DNA of 64,000 bases. It comes from Anthonomus grandis grandis (Eukaryota; Arthropoda; Insecta; Coleoptera; Curculionidae). Position numbers and translations under genes: made by a program. Numbering within the stretch: position 1 is the stretch's first letter; the number at the start of each line of letters is the position of its first letter. The stretch is taken from the NCBI RefSeq assembly GCF_022605725.1, contig NC_065558.1, positions 6,262,001-6,326,000 of the forward strand, written 5' to 3'. Shown one piece after another: positions 46,741 to 57,630 of this stretch. A model generated the notes under the pieces. That model was given only the letters and a program-made list of their open reading frames with translations. It made no database searches and had not been told where the DNA came from.

Positions 46741-48481
46741 AATAGAATAACTTAAAAATGTTCTTTTGTAGTGAATTTGTTTCCCACTTCCCCTTATCAC
46801 CCGAATTAAACCTCTCTAATGATCCTAAAGAAAAAAATGATTTAAATTATTTAATTTTTTTCTTTTTAATCAAATCTCTGCGGTAGGTAAATCGTCTTCG
46901 TACCAAGCGAGCACACCAATTTAATCCTTATATAAAATAAAATAATTATCATGCAAATTGATAATTGCCTACTTGAAAGCTTACGGTTTAAATACCAATT
47001 TAAGCGTTAATAGTGCCCTTGTTTATAATAAAATATCTTATTATCTACAGGGTGTACCCCGAAAACCAGTTTCCAGAAGTGGCCCATTTGAATTCAAATT
47101 GGCAAAAAGTGGCATCCCGAAGTGGTCCTATTAGCTGTGACAAATAAAAAATGAAGATATAGAAATTCCCAACAGGTGGTAGAGATTTGCATAATGCTCT
47201 CGCCTTACGGAGTCTATTCAGTGGCAAACAGTTTACGATCCATAAAAGTCTAAAGATACAAATACGAATAATAAAAGACTGTCACCGAACCATCAAAACA
47301 TAGTAGCTTGCGGAAAAAGCCGTTTTAAAATAGCGTGTCAACGTTTTAAATGCGACGACCATAAAGTTTTATTATTGTTTTGAGGGTACGTACTGTTTTC
47401 TATGCGTATTTATGAAGAACAAAGGCGTTGGAAAAAATAAACAGGATTTGCTACATTTAGAGTAAGTCAAACTGCTCTGCAATATTTCATATACGTTGCA
47501 GCTACTTTTCAAGTTCTTCCTTCATAGATCAAAAAAAATATAAGTAGATGATAAGCTATATTAGAGAAATTATATAGATTATGTGGGTTTTCTGACTTCA
47601 TCAAGATCACTCATAGAGTTCTTTCTGGATAGATTTTTCTTTTCAATCCGCTAGTCATTCAATAGTCATAAAACGCCCTCCCCCGGGCATTTTTTTTATT
47701 TCAATTAAACTCAACACCATTAAATACCTTAAAACACCCCATATGGGATAACTGTCTCTTAACAACAAACCCTTTTTTTATACCGTTCAAAAAAATCCCA
47801 TTAACAATCGATTCAATTTCTTGTAAAATCAAAGTTACGACCGTCAATCTATATGCAAACTTTATCCGATTCATTTAACTCGAACAAATTAATGGGTCCA
47901 CGATCGGGATTCAAATTAGCTCACGCCTCATTGGCGTTTTCATGAATATTTCAATATAAATTATTGAAAAAAAAAGGGTGCGAATTGACGTCACAGATCT
48001 ACGAGCCCACATCAGTTTTAAATAAGCCCTTATTAAAAAAAAAACATGATGTAACAATTTTAATGCTCATTGAATTGGATCTCTTCACGTTTAAAATATT
48101 CAAATTTTTTTTATTAAAATAAATTCGAAATCGGATTCGGTATGGTAGATAACGTTCACCGCCGATCCGTAGGTTGCAAGAATGCAGTCAGATTATATCG
48201 AAATATATTTATTTACTCGATAAATAGTAATTATAATGTTGGACTACCATAATAATTATTATTGCCGATCTGATAAAGTTTCGATTCTTAAATTGGTTGT
48301 TAAATGTAACGGCTTATTGTTCCAGGCTTTTTGTATAGTTATTGGACTAGAATGGATAGAAAAAAATCAATTTATATTCTTATATTATCAGCTCAAGCTG
48401 AGCCGTTCAATAGCACAGGCAGACAGAACTACTATTATTATTAATATAATTTTTTTTAAAATTTATGTATTTTAAGTAAGT
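46741..48481. other. no gene seen; one transposon-type end near 47049
   Basis: ACAGGGTGTACCCCGAAAACC (47049 on) looks like an ITm-type terminus, but no inverse partner was found. The rest is AT-rich without a recognisable protein; 47840-48190 is unique-looking. Confidence 0.35.
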
Positions 48482-48941
48482 GCCTCTCCAGGTAATTGTT
48501 TTCTAGGCATTGACAAGAAGAGATAACGTGTTCTATTGTCTCAGAGCTGTTGTTGCATTTTTTGATGATTTCTAGTATATACAACATCATGTTGGATATT
48601 TATCATAAGTTCTTCATTTTCAGGGAAGATTAAACCACTCTTCAGCCACTGTAACCTAACTCAGTCCAGTCAATTGCATCTTTCTTAGGGTCGTTTTGGA
48701 ATCTTCCATGATGTAACATGCTGAGGAGCTCTCTTCTTTTTCCTTCATTATACGCAACATATTTGGAAAAGGTAGCAGTATTTGGAAGCATTTTTATGTT
48801 ACTTCACGTTAGTCTATGCTTGGCACAACGAGGTTAATGCTTTCTGTGAGCTGTCACTTTGATTCTTATGGGTCTATCAATGATTTTCAACTCTCTGTAA
48901 GACCATTTAACAATTCCGAAGGAATATGTAAGAGTAGGGCT
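48482..48941 (-). pseudogene. LINE (R4/Dong-like) C-terminal region
   Basis: Reading the minus strand from 48941: SPTLTYSFGIVKWSYRELK, RPIRIKVTAHRKH, then a stop and PRCAKHRLT; further on YNEGKRRELLSMLHHGRF and CNNSSETIEHVISSC followed by LENNYLERH. The LTYSFGI(I/V)KW block and the C..(S/A)ETIEH(I/V)I..C...L...YL.RH block are the end of the RT and the C-terminal Zn-knuckle region of R2/R4/Dong-type LINEs, in the right order. Several stops and frame changes make it a dead copy. The upstream part of the same domain is probably at 50541-50835, with about 1.6 kb of other sequence between. Confidence 0.65.
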
Positions 48942-49756
48942 TAAAAAAAAACTGAATTTAGTTGCCATCTGTCTTGAACAACAAGATCATTGACAGTTTA
49001 GAGGAGGATGACAGTTATCCAGTGTTAAAGGATGATAGTACCAATAAATGACTGGCGAGGTTAACATCTGCGGCCACATGTTGGTTGTAGGGATGGAATA
49101 TACATATGGGCAACAGAAGAACGTGAGAAAAAAATAATGAAATTTGGTGGAAATTATGTTGCTAAATGCCGTGTAATTTCCCAGAAGTAGGTGTCGACAA
49201 TTAGAAAGTTCAATTTTTTTATTTTCTCTTAACACTCTAATTTTTTTTTAATTTTGTATATGCATATAAGGCATCACTCTGCTTAATTTACATAAAAAAA
49301 TTTATATTTTTAACTTCCAGTTTAACCGGAAGTAACCACAACTTTTTTACATTTTATATTTTTTTATTATTATCTCTATATTTACAGTGTTCGCTACATA
49401 CTAGAATTCTCATTTCAACCACATATCATAAGTTGATAAATGACAGTTTTGTGATTTTAATGTAAATCATCTAGATGGCTATTAGACACCGCTTTAGTAA
49501 TTAGAATTATTTAATTACGTGTGTTTAATTACTTTTTTTTGGTTGTCAATAACCATTAACTGTTTTAACTTAAATGTTATTTTTATGCGAATGACGTTCT
49601 TCATTTCTTTAAAAACTATAATCGAAACCCAAACATTTCATTTAATATACGTAAAATGCATTTTGTTGGAAATTGTGATAACATTTAAAAAATATAAAAT
49701 AATTTAAATTTATCGTCAAAGAACACCCTGGGCTTCAAAAAATTATTATCATTTAC
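48942..49756. other. no gene seen
   Basis: AT-rich sequence separating two halves of a LINE; probably inserted or unrelated DNA. Nothing recognisable. Confidence 0.35.
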
Positions 49757-49876
49757 GCCCGGACTAATGCGCCGCATAGAAAGAAACAGCCGCGGCGCCC
49801 TACCTACCAGAGCGAGATAGAAAAGGTGCGAAGGCGTTGCCAAACGGTCCAGCGACTAAGTTATATTAGTCCGGGC
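49757..49876. mobile_element. short GC-rich MITE-like element, 120 bp
   Basis: GCCCGGACTAAT (49757-49768) and ATTAGTCCGGGC (49865-49876) are a perfect 12-bp inverted repeat. The interior (GCCGCATAGA, CAGCCGCGGCGCCC, GGTGCGAAGGCGTTGCC) is much richer in GC than the surroundings. TTTAC and GGTAAA just outside could extend the TIR imperfectly. No coding capacity. Confidence 0.65.
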
Positions 49877-50234
49877 AAAAATGGTAAACAAAATATTTTT
49901 TTTTCATTTATGAATCAGTTACGCAAAATATTCTGAAATTGATTTCAGTGCCGACATTAAAAGTGCATTTAATCAAATTTTCCCGGGTTTCAACGGGAGT
50001 TTATTATTAACAACTTTCCATTTTTTCAAGGAAAAGCAACAAGAAGGAACAGTTGTACGCAGGCACTGAAACCTGCAACGCGTTTGCCAACAATAGTCGT
50101 TTGCAATTTGTTAAAGACAATACACACGCAATTTACAAGTTTCGTTTAGGAGACGTGAAGAAAAAGTTTTATAGAGGGAATAAGATAACTGAATAACAAT
50201 AGACTTTTCTAACAAATGCTGGCAATGTTATTGG

Positions 50235-50460
50235 AATATCATGCAACAAACTTCCTTCAGGACATCCTAGAAATTCCATCTTAAAATATTACTTGTATCC
50301 CTGGTAAAACCTCAGACCTTGTTATAAATTCCTGGAAGAGATGAAAAATTACATCGAGTACCTGAAATCACGAAAAATTCTTGCCAATGCCTGGAAATTA
50401 AACGAAAAAAAATTCCCGGGAAATATAAACTATTGCTCCAGACACCACAGGAAAACTGGA
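50235..50460. repeat. scattered CCTGGAA motifs
   Basis: ATCCCTGGTAAAACC, TTCCTGGAAGAGATG, GTACCTGAAATCACG, TGCCTGGAAATTAAACG and TTCCCGGGAAATA occur within about 150 bp. It resembles a degenerate piece of the CCTGGAA arrays without a measurable period. Confidence 0.4.
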
Positions 50461-50540
50461 TAAATTAACACGACAAAAATCGAGTTACGAATCCACGTAT
50501 CTTGGGATTTCGGTTTTTTAGTTCCCAGCTTTTGTTCTTA

Positions 50541-50835
50541 TGTGCCGTCTAGTGTTAATGTTATCTACCTCTGCGGGATCATTTGACAAGTCCAACAGAA
50601 TATTAATAAGTGTCGTAACTGATTTGAGTAATGCAGTCAATCGTAAATTGAATTTCTTAGTCAGTTTCTCCTTGATTGCTTTGTGCTCGACTCAATTTGT
50701 CTCTAGGTAGCCAATGTATTTTTATGGATCCATTGCTCCTACGATAGTTTGTGAACCAAGCAGCAGTTCCTCGCCTTCAACAATTCTTCCCTCATGTACA
50801 ATTTGACATTTAGTGGCTCCTAGTGTCTTTGGATG
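50541..50835 (-). pseudogene. LINE (R4/Dong-like) palm/thumb fragment
   Basis: On the minus strand the frame reads CQIVHEGRIVEGEELLLGSQ, TIVGAMDP, a stop, KYIGYLETN, a stop, then VEHKAIKEKLTKKFNLRLTA and LLKS. K(Y)(L/I)G(Y/F)LE..(G)VEH..IK.KL.KEF..R is the post-palm block of R4/Dong-type reverse transcriptases. In an intact element it comes shortly before the LTYSFGI block, which here is 1.6 kb away at 48941, so the LINE was split by insertions or rearranged. Two stop codons lie inside this fragment. Confidence 0.6.
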
Positions 50836-51570
50836 CTATGCTCAGTTTGATGAGTGCTTGCATTATTTGTTCCAATATTCAATCCTAAATTTTGGTTGGT
50901 AATAAAATGATGTTTTATCACAAGATCCAGACCGCAACTCGATGCACACCACTGGCAGATTTTTCCCTCATTTCACACCCACAACCCAGAATTGACTATT
51001 TCTATCTGTTACACGTCGCCGCGGCCTTTTCTCATTATCTTTACCCCATTGTGCGGACATAATGTATGGTACGGCCGCACATTATAACCGAATGAAAATA
51101 AATTTAAACGGGGAGGAAGAAAAAAATAAGAAAAAATTTAATTGAAAGTACACGACCCGCTAAAATAATATAATCTCGGCTACATGATCTTGGAAATGGT
51201 TTTTTGATTTTGTACAGTCGTGATGATGGGCAGGCGTATAATGCACGCCGGGAATTTTATTGAGCACAATAACTTATTTTCGTTTTTTATAAATATTGTA
51301 TACACAGTATAACACTGGTAAACAGGCAAGTCTCGAGGTATGTTTCCTTTAGTAGTCAGTTTTCAAGATATTGCAAAAAATAATTTTTGCACTTATGACA
51401 TTTGCAGCGAACCTCATCGAATCTACATACCCAGTAAAGAATTTTTTAAAAATTCAGGGTGAAAAAACTTAATTTTAAAATAAGATAGTTTTATCTGAAG
51501 TCCCAAACCTACAACAATTCCTCTGTAATGAGAATAATGTTAAACTCAATTTATTTTACAATTAAATTGA
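50836..51570. other. no gene seen
   Basis: Unique-looking sequence, GC-richer around 50930-51070 (ACACGTCGCCGCGGCC near 51010). It leads into satellite 3. Confidence 0.35.
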
Positions 51571-54090
51571 GTTCCTGAGAGGTGAGATGCGCTAGAAAGT
51601 GAAAAAGTGGACTTTTGGGGATATAAACCGATCTGAGTTCCATGAATCCTTGACGATCATTATGAAATTGTATCTCCCGTCTGTAAAGTCGATGAATACG
51701 TAAGAAAAGTGCTCATTCATAATGATCCACAGTGTTCCTGAGAGGTGAGATGCGGTAGAAAGTGAAAAAGTGGACTTTAAATCCCCTTTTGGGCCTATAA
51801 ACCGATCTGAGTTTCATGAATCCTTGACGATCGTTATGAAATTGTATCTCCCGTCTGTAGAGTTGATGAATACGTAATAAAAGTGCTCATTCATAATGAT
51901 TCAGAGTGTTCCTGAGAGGTGAGATGCGGTAGAAAGTGAAAAAGGGGACTTTTACCACCCTTTTGGGCCTATAAACCGATATGAGTTCCATGAATCCTTG
52001 ACGATCATTATGAAATTGTATCTCCCGTCTGTAAAGTCGATGAATACGTAAGAAAAGTGCTCATTCATAATGATCCACAGTGTTCCTGAGAGGTGAGATG
52101 CGGTAGAAAGTAAAAAAGTGGACTTTCAACCCCCTTTTGGGCCTATAAACCGATCTGAATTCCATGAATCCTTGACGATCGTTATGAAATTGTATCTCCC
52201 GTCTCTAGAGTTGATGAACACGTAAAAAAAGTACCAATTTATAATGATCCAGAGTGTTGCTGAGAGGTGAGATGCGGTAGAAAGTGAAAAAGTGGACTTT
52301 TAACACCCTTTTGGGCCTATAAACCGATCTGAGTTCCATGAATCCTTGACGATCGTTACGAAATTGTATCTTCCGTCTGTAGAATTGATTAATACGTAAG
52401 AAAAGTACAAAATCATAATGATTCAGAGTATTCCTGAGAGGTGAGATGCGGTAGAAAGTGAAAAAGTGGACTTTTAACACCCTTTTGGGCCTATAAACCG
52501 ATCTGAGTTCCATGAATCCTTGACGATCGTTACGAAATTGTATCTTCCGTCTGTAGAATTGATTAATACGTAAGAAAAGTACAAAATCATAATGATTCAG
52601 AGTATTCCTGAGAGGTGAGATGCGGTAGAAAGTGAAAAAGTGGACTTTTAACCCCATTTTGAGCATATAAACCGATCTGAATTCCATGAATCATTGACGA
52701 TCGTTATGAAATTGTATCTCCCGTCTCTAGAGTCGATAAACACGTAAAAAAGGTACCAATTTATAATGATCCAGAGTGTTGCTGAGAGGTGAGATGCGGT
52801 AGAAAGTAATAAAATGGACTTTTAACCTCATTTTGGGCCTATAAACCGATCTGAGTCCCGTGGCTCTTTGACGATCGTTATTAAATTAAATCTCCCGTCT
52901 GTAAAGTTTATGAATACGTAATAAAAGTGCTCATTCATAATGATCCAGAGTGTTCCTGAGAGGTGAGATGCGGTAGAAAGTGAAAAAGTGAACTTTTAAC
53001 CCCCTTTTGGGCATATAAACCGATCTGGGTCCCATGAATCCTTGACGATCGTTATGAAATTGTATCTCCCGTCTGTAAAGTCGATGAATACGTAAGAAAA
53101 GTGCTCATTCATAATGATCCACAGTGTTCCTGAGAGGTGAGATGCGATAGAAAGTGACAAAGTGGACTTTTAACCCCATTTTGGGCATATAAACCGATCT
53201 GAGTTCCATAAATCCGTGACGATCGTTATGAAATTGTATCTCCTGTCTGTAGAGTTGATGAATACGTAAAAAAAATACCAATTTATAATGATCCAGAGTG
53301 TTCCTGAGAGGTGAGATGCGGTAGAAAGTGAAAAAGTGGACTTTTAACACCCTTTTGGGCCTATAAACCGATATGAGTTCCATGAATCCTTGACGATCAT
53401 TATGAAATTGTATCTCCCGTCTGTAAAGTCGATGAATACGTAAGAAAAGTGCTCATTCATAATGATCCACAGTGTTCCTGAGAGGTGAGATGCGATAGAA
53501 AGTGACAAAGTGGACTTTTAACCCCATTTTGGGCATATAAACCGATCTGAGTTCCATAAATCCGTGACGATCGTTATGAAATTGTATCTCCTGTCTGTAA
53601 AGTTGATGAATACGTAAAAAAAGTACCAATTTATAATGATCCAGAGTGTTCCTGAGAGGTGAGATGCGGTAGAAAGTGAAAAAGTGGACTTTTAACACCC
53701 TTTTGGGCCTATAAACCGATATGAGTTCCATGAATCCTTGACGATCATTATGAAATTGTATCTCCCGTCTGTAAAGTCGATGAATACGTAAGAAAAGTGC
53801 TCATTCATAATGATCCACAGTGTTCCTGAGAGGTGAGATGCGGTAGAAAGTGAAAAAGTGGACTTTCAACCCCCTTTTGGGCCTATAAACCGATCTGAAT
53901 TCCATGAATCCTTGACGATCATTATGAAATTGTATCTCCCGTCTGTAAAGTTGATGAATACGTAAAAAAAGTACCAATTTATAATGACCCAAAGTGTTCC
54001 TGAGAGGTGAGATGCGGTAAAAAGTGAAAAAGTTGACTTTTAACCCTTTTTTGGCCTTATAAACCAATCTGAGTCTCATATATGGTATTA
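51571..54090. repeat. satellite 3, 174-bp unit, about 14 copies
   Basis: GTTCCTGAGAGGTGAGATGC recurs at 51571, 51734, 51908 and 52082, then every 174 bp. Blocks: GGTAGAAAGTGAAAAAGTGG, CTTTTGGGCCTATAAACCGA, GAATCCTTGACGATCGTTAT, GAAATTGTATCTCCCGTCTG, TGAATACGTAAGAAAAGTGC. It is unrelated in sequence to satellites 1 and 2. Adjacent monomers around 52256-52604 are nearly identical, and a two-monomer block of 348 bp is repeated almost exactly (53105-53452 against 53453-53800). Because 174 is divisible by three, minus-strand frames stay open over two or three units; this is a by-product. The array ends where the 54.1-kb transposon is inserted. Confidence 0.95.
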
Positions 54091-56367
54091 TACAGTGCTT
54101 TTCTTTGAAGTCCCCCCCCCCCATTTATTTTTTGAACGGGTCAAAAAAAAATTTTGAAACTTGGCATAAGTAAATTGGTCTATAGATACTATTTTTCACT
54201 GTAAACTAGGTAGTTGTAAATTCCAAGATGGCGGCTGGGCGACATCTTGAGAAAAAATTTTAAATAGAAAGGGGGGTCGTGTGGTACCTCATTTTAAAGT
54301 TCTTAATGACCTGTCTAAAAATAACAGCCAAAAAAAACACTGTTGCGATTTTATTAACGTTTTTACTAGAATACAATGAAATACTAATTTACAATTAGCA
54401 AATAAACAATTTATCAAAAGAAAAACAATATTTAATTTAAAAGATGCTGGAAATGATTTCCTTGTACCTCTTGACACATAAATAACCTATCTGAAAATTC
54501 ACGTCGAACATTTTCAAATACATCTGCCTCAATATTTTGACAAATGTTAGTGATTCTTTGTCGTAGCTCAAAAATTGAGGCAGGTTCTGTTTCGTATACC
54601 TTTTGCTTTAGGTATCCCCACAAAAAAAAGTCTAGCGGCGTTAAATCTGGTGACCGAGCTGGCCATTCAATAGGACCCCGACGACCTATCCAACGACCAA
54701 AATAATTATCATTTAAATAATTTCTCACATTCCTGGCAAAATGCGGAGGAGCACCATCTTGTTGAAATGTAATTTCCATGTCAAATTCATGTACATTAGC
54801 CTCAACAATTTCTGTTATGAGAGGATCGATAACATTTTCCAGCATATTTAAGTACAATTCGCCTGTTAAATTTTCTTCTAAAAACAGCGGCCCTACGATA
54901 TGATTCCCTAATATTCCTGCCCATACATTGATTTTTTGCGGATACTGAGATCGGGTTTCACGAAAAATGTGTGGATTGGTATCACTCCAATATCGACAAT
55001 TTTGTCTGTGGACATTACCATTTAAAAAAAAAGTACATTCGTCGCTAAAACAAATGTTGCGCACGTACGTAGGTTGCCTTTCTACTCTCTCTGCCATAAT
55101 TTCACAGAATTGCACTCTTCGGTCAGGATCATCTTCAGTCAGTTGATGGACCATTTGGATCTTGTATGGGTGAAACTTATTTTTTTTTTAAACTCTCCAT
55201 GCCGTCGAAGTTGAAACTTCACAGATATCAGCAACAGTTGGAGTAGAATGTTGGGGATTTTCTATTATTTCGCCAATTATTTGGACTTGCTTTTCTTCTG
55301 AAATAGACATATGGCCTGGGCGTTTTTTATCCTGGACAGTACCAGTAGTTGTAAATTTATTTACAAGTTCCCTTAAATATTTACGGCAAATAGGACGATC
55401 AGGAAAACGTTCGTTGAAAACCCTTTCAGTCTCATGAAAATTACGCGTTGCTCCATAAATAAAAATTGCTTCTACTTTTTCCTCCAATGGACGAGAATTA
55501 TCCATTTTGAAAAAAACAATAAATTCAAACTGCCCAACACACTAAACAATATCTAACAATGACCGATACAAGAGTAATTTACCGGTTAAGGAAAAATATC
55601 TTAAAATTTTTTTTCCAGTTTTTTTAATAGCTATTTGGTTTTTGGAATGTCTAAATAATGTTCAATAACCTTTAACGTGAAATGTGACATACGAGGGCGG
55701 TTCAGTAAGTCTTTAGAAACCAAAAAGTTAATCTTTAAATCCAAAATTCAAAAATTATAAATTATTTGTATATTATTATTAAAAACGTTAATAAAATCGC
55801 AACAGTGTATTTTTTTGGCTGTTACTTTTAGACAGGTCAAAACAGAGTTCACCGAGTCCATGTAATAAATATTAAAAGTACTCAATAAAACCTTTTAAAT
55901 GAGGTAACACAAGATTTCTATTTAATGCATTTATTCAAGATGGCGCTTATGTGTTATTTTGACATTTAGAACTGTCGTTTTTATGTCAAAATAAAATAGT
56001 GACGCATTTATTTTCGTACACTGATTTTTACCTATTCAAAAATCATAAAAATGTAAAAACGTTAAAATAAAAAAAAATAATTTTTTATTAGGCCGCCATT
56101 TTGAAACGAGTTAAGATATGGGTCTAATATTTCGGGGTTATAAAGTACTCATTGAGACCTTTAAAATGAGGTACCACACGACCCCCCTTTCTATTTAAAT
56201 TTTTTTCTCAAGATGTCGCCCAGCCGCCATCTTGGAATTTACAACTACCTAGTTTACAGTGAAAAATAGTATCTATAGACCAATTTACGTATGCCAAGTT
56301 TCAACAAATTTTTTTGACCCGTTCAAAAAATAAATGGGGGGGGAGGACTTCAAAGAAAAGCATGGTA
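54091..56367. mobile_element. ITm transposon with ~200-bp inverted repeats
   Basis: The left end (TATACAGTGCTTTTCTTTGA then AGTCC and a C-run at 54111-54121) and the right end (G-run, GGACTTCAAAGAAAAGCATGG then TATA at about 56367) are inverse. The inversion extends inward through TTTTTTGAACGGGTCAAAAA, CCAAGATGGCGGCTGGGCGA and GGGGGGTCGTGTGGTACCTC to about 54300 and 56165. TA-rich flanks fit a TA target. It is inserted in the last unit of satellite 3 and carries one transposase gene on the minus strand (54432-55505). 55506-56160 is non-coding with a short degenerate repeat of TATTTGACA-like AT-rich sequence. Confidence 0.8.
54432..55505 (-). pseudogene. ITm (IS630-Tc1-mariner) transposase with a single in-frame stop
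   Basis: ATG at 55505 begins an HTH domain (EKVEAIFIYGATRNFHETER, then RPICRKYLRELVNKF, a DUF4817-like helix-turn-helix). A second HTH-like stretch follows (HSTPTVADICEVSTSTAWRV). TAA at 55188-55190 interrupts it, and the same frame continues without a shift to 54432: KKNKFHPYKIQMVHQLTED, then the DDE domain with Asp in ICFSDECTF, FQQDGAPPHFA and ARSPDLTPLDFFLWGYL. I count 36 residues between the second and third Asp. Total 357 codons, normal for the superfamily. All three catalytic Asp residues are intact, so the only visible lesion is the stop (the codon would be Leu or similar by a single base). A fragment of a related copy lies at 28430-28715. Confidence 0.88.
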
Positions 56368-57630
56368 TATGATATATGGGTACTATTTTTTTTTAAACAC
56401 GAGCATTGTAATATTAAATATAGTTCTTATAGGACATGGCTGACTTACAGCCTTTGGTTACCTATTCCACACACTGAGCAGGTTAATTTTTTTTTATTTA
56501 TATGGGTAAGCAAATATTTAATGACCTTCTCATTTCGTCACATTTCCTCGATAGATTTAAAAGAGCTTTAAAAAAATTTAAGTTGATAAATATTAATATA
56601 CTCTTGACCACTATTTTAGTGATGATTTAGAACGGCTTTGCCAACAACCTTGTTAATGCTAATAATATTACTTTTAAATTTTAATTTGATAAGTAAATCA
56701 AATGTGTTATCGTTGCCAGACTGAAATAGTTGCATAAGGTATTGTAAGGACTGAAGTAGTTGCGTAAGGTAAAACTTAGAAGGACAATGAAACCTTTTTA
56801 CTTCCATGACTGGACTATGGAAAAAAAAAGATTCTTATCATGGAAATCGACCCCCGAAAGCAGAGGGACAAACACAGATTATATAGTCTCTAATACTGGA
56901 AATTCGACAAGGGATTATCCGGTTTGTTTATCACCGACAAAAGCCGGTGTCGCGAGAGTATATCAGTTAATTAGTGGGGCCGTTGATACTACTTTGAGGG
57001 CCCGATCATGATAGTAATCCGTTTGCTTATCTGCCCTGTCTCTCGCTCCGTCTACTAATACACAAAGATCCGATTTAACTAACATACATGAGAGGATATC
57101 GCTTGGGGAGATGTCATTTTCGGGGGACAAGAACTGCCATATAACTTGCGGATGACACCCGGTATAATATATAAATTTAAAAGGAAAATTGAATAATTTG
57201 CTACCGGAGTGTACGAGGTATAGGAGAGCACAAGTTCGCTGTTAATAAATTATCACGAGAATGATAAACGGGTTCCTTCCTTCGCGGTATGCGTGGAATA
57301 AATCTCGACGACACCTGCTCCTGATTTCGTTTTGCATGCACTTTTTTTTTGTCTCTCTCCGGTCGGATACCAATGATAATAAGTTAGATCATTGACAAAG
57401 CGAGTGATGTTGCTGACCTTGACTTAATATTTGAACTTTAGGCAAAAGCAAGTTACATTTTTTTTTAGTATTGGAGAAAAAGAGGATCATAAAAAATCTG
57501 ATGAGTTTGTTGTAAAAATATTAGAAAAAATAGCTCAAAAGAGTACGAGTGTGTTTTTTTTATTTGGGTCAAGGGTTGGTGGTATCGTAACTTCGATACC
57601 GAATATTACTTACTTACTTACTATACGAAT
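56368..57630. other. no gene seen; unique sequence with a GC-richer patch
   Basis: 56840-57390 is repeat-free and richer in GC (GTTTATCACCGACAAAAGCC, GTCTCTCGCTCCGTCTAC, CTTGGGGAGATGTC). It has no long frame. A (TTAC)4 lies at about 57606-57622. Confidence 0.35.

Noticed and set aside
52205..54124. Repeat protein encoded by satellite 3
   Set aside because: The frame persists only because the unit is 58 codons long; many units contain stops and there is no start context or flanking gene structure.
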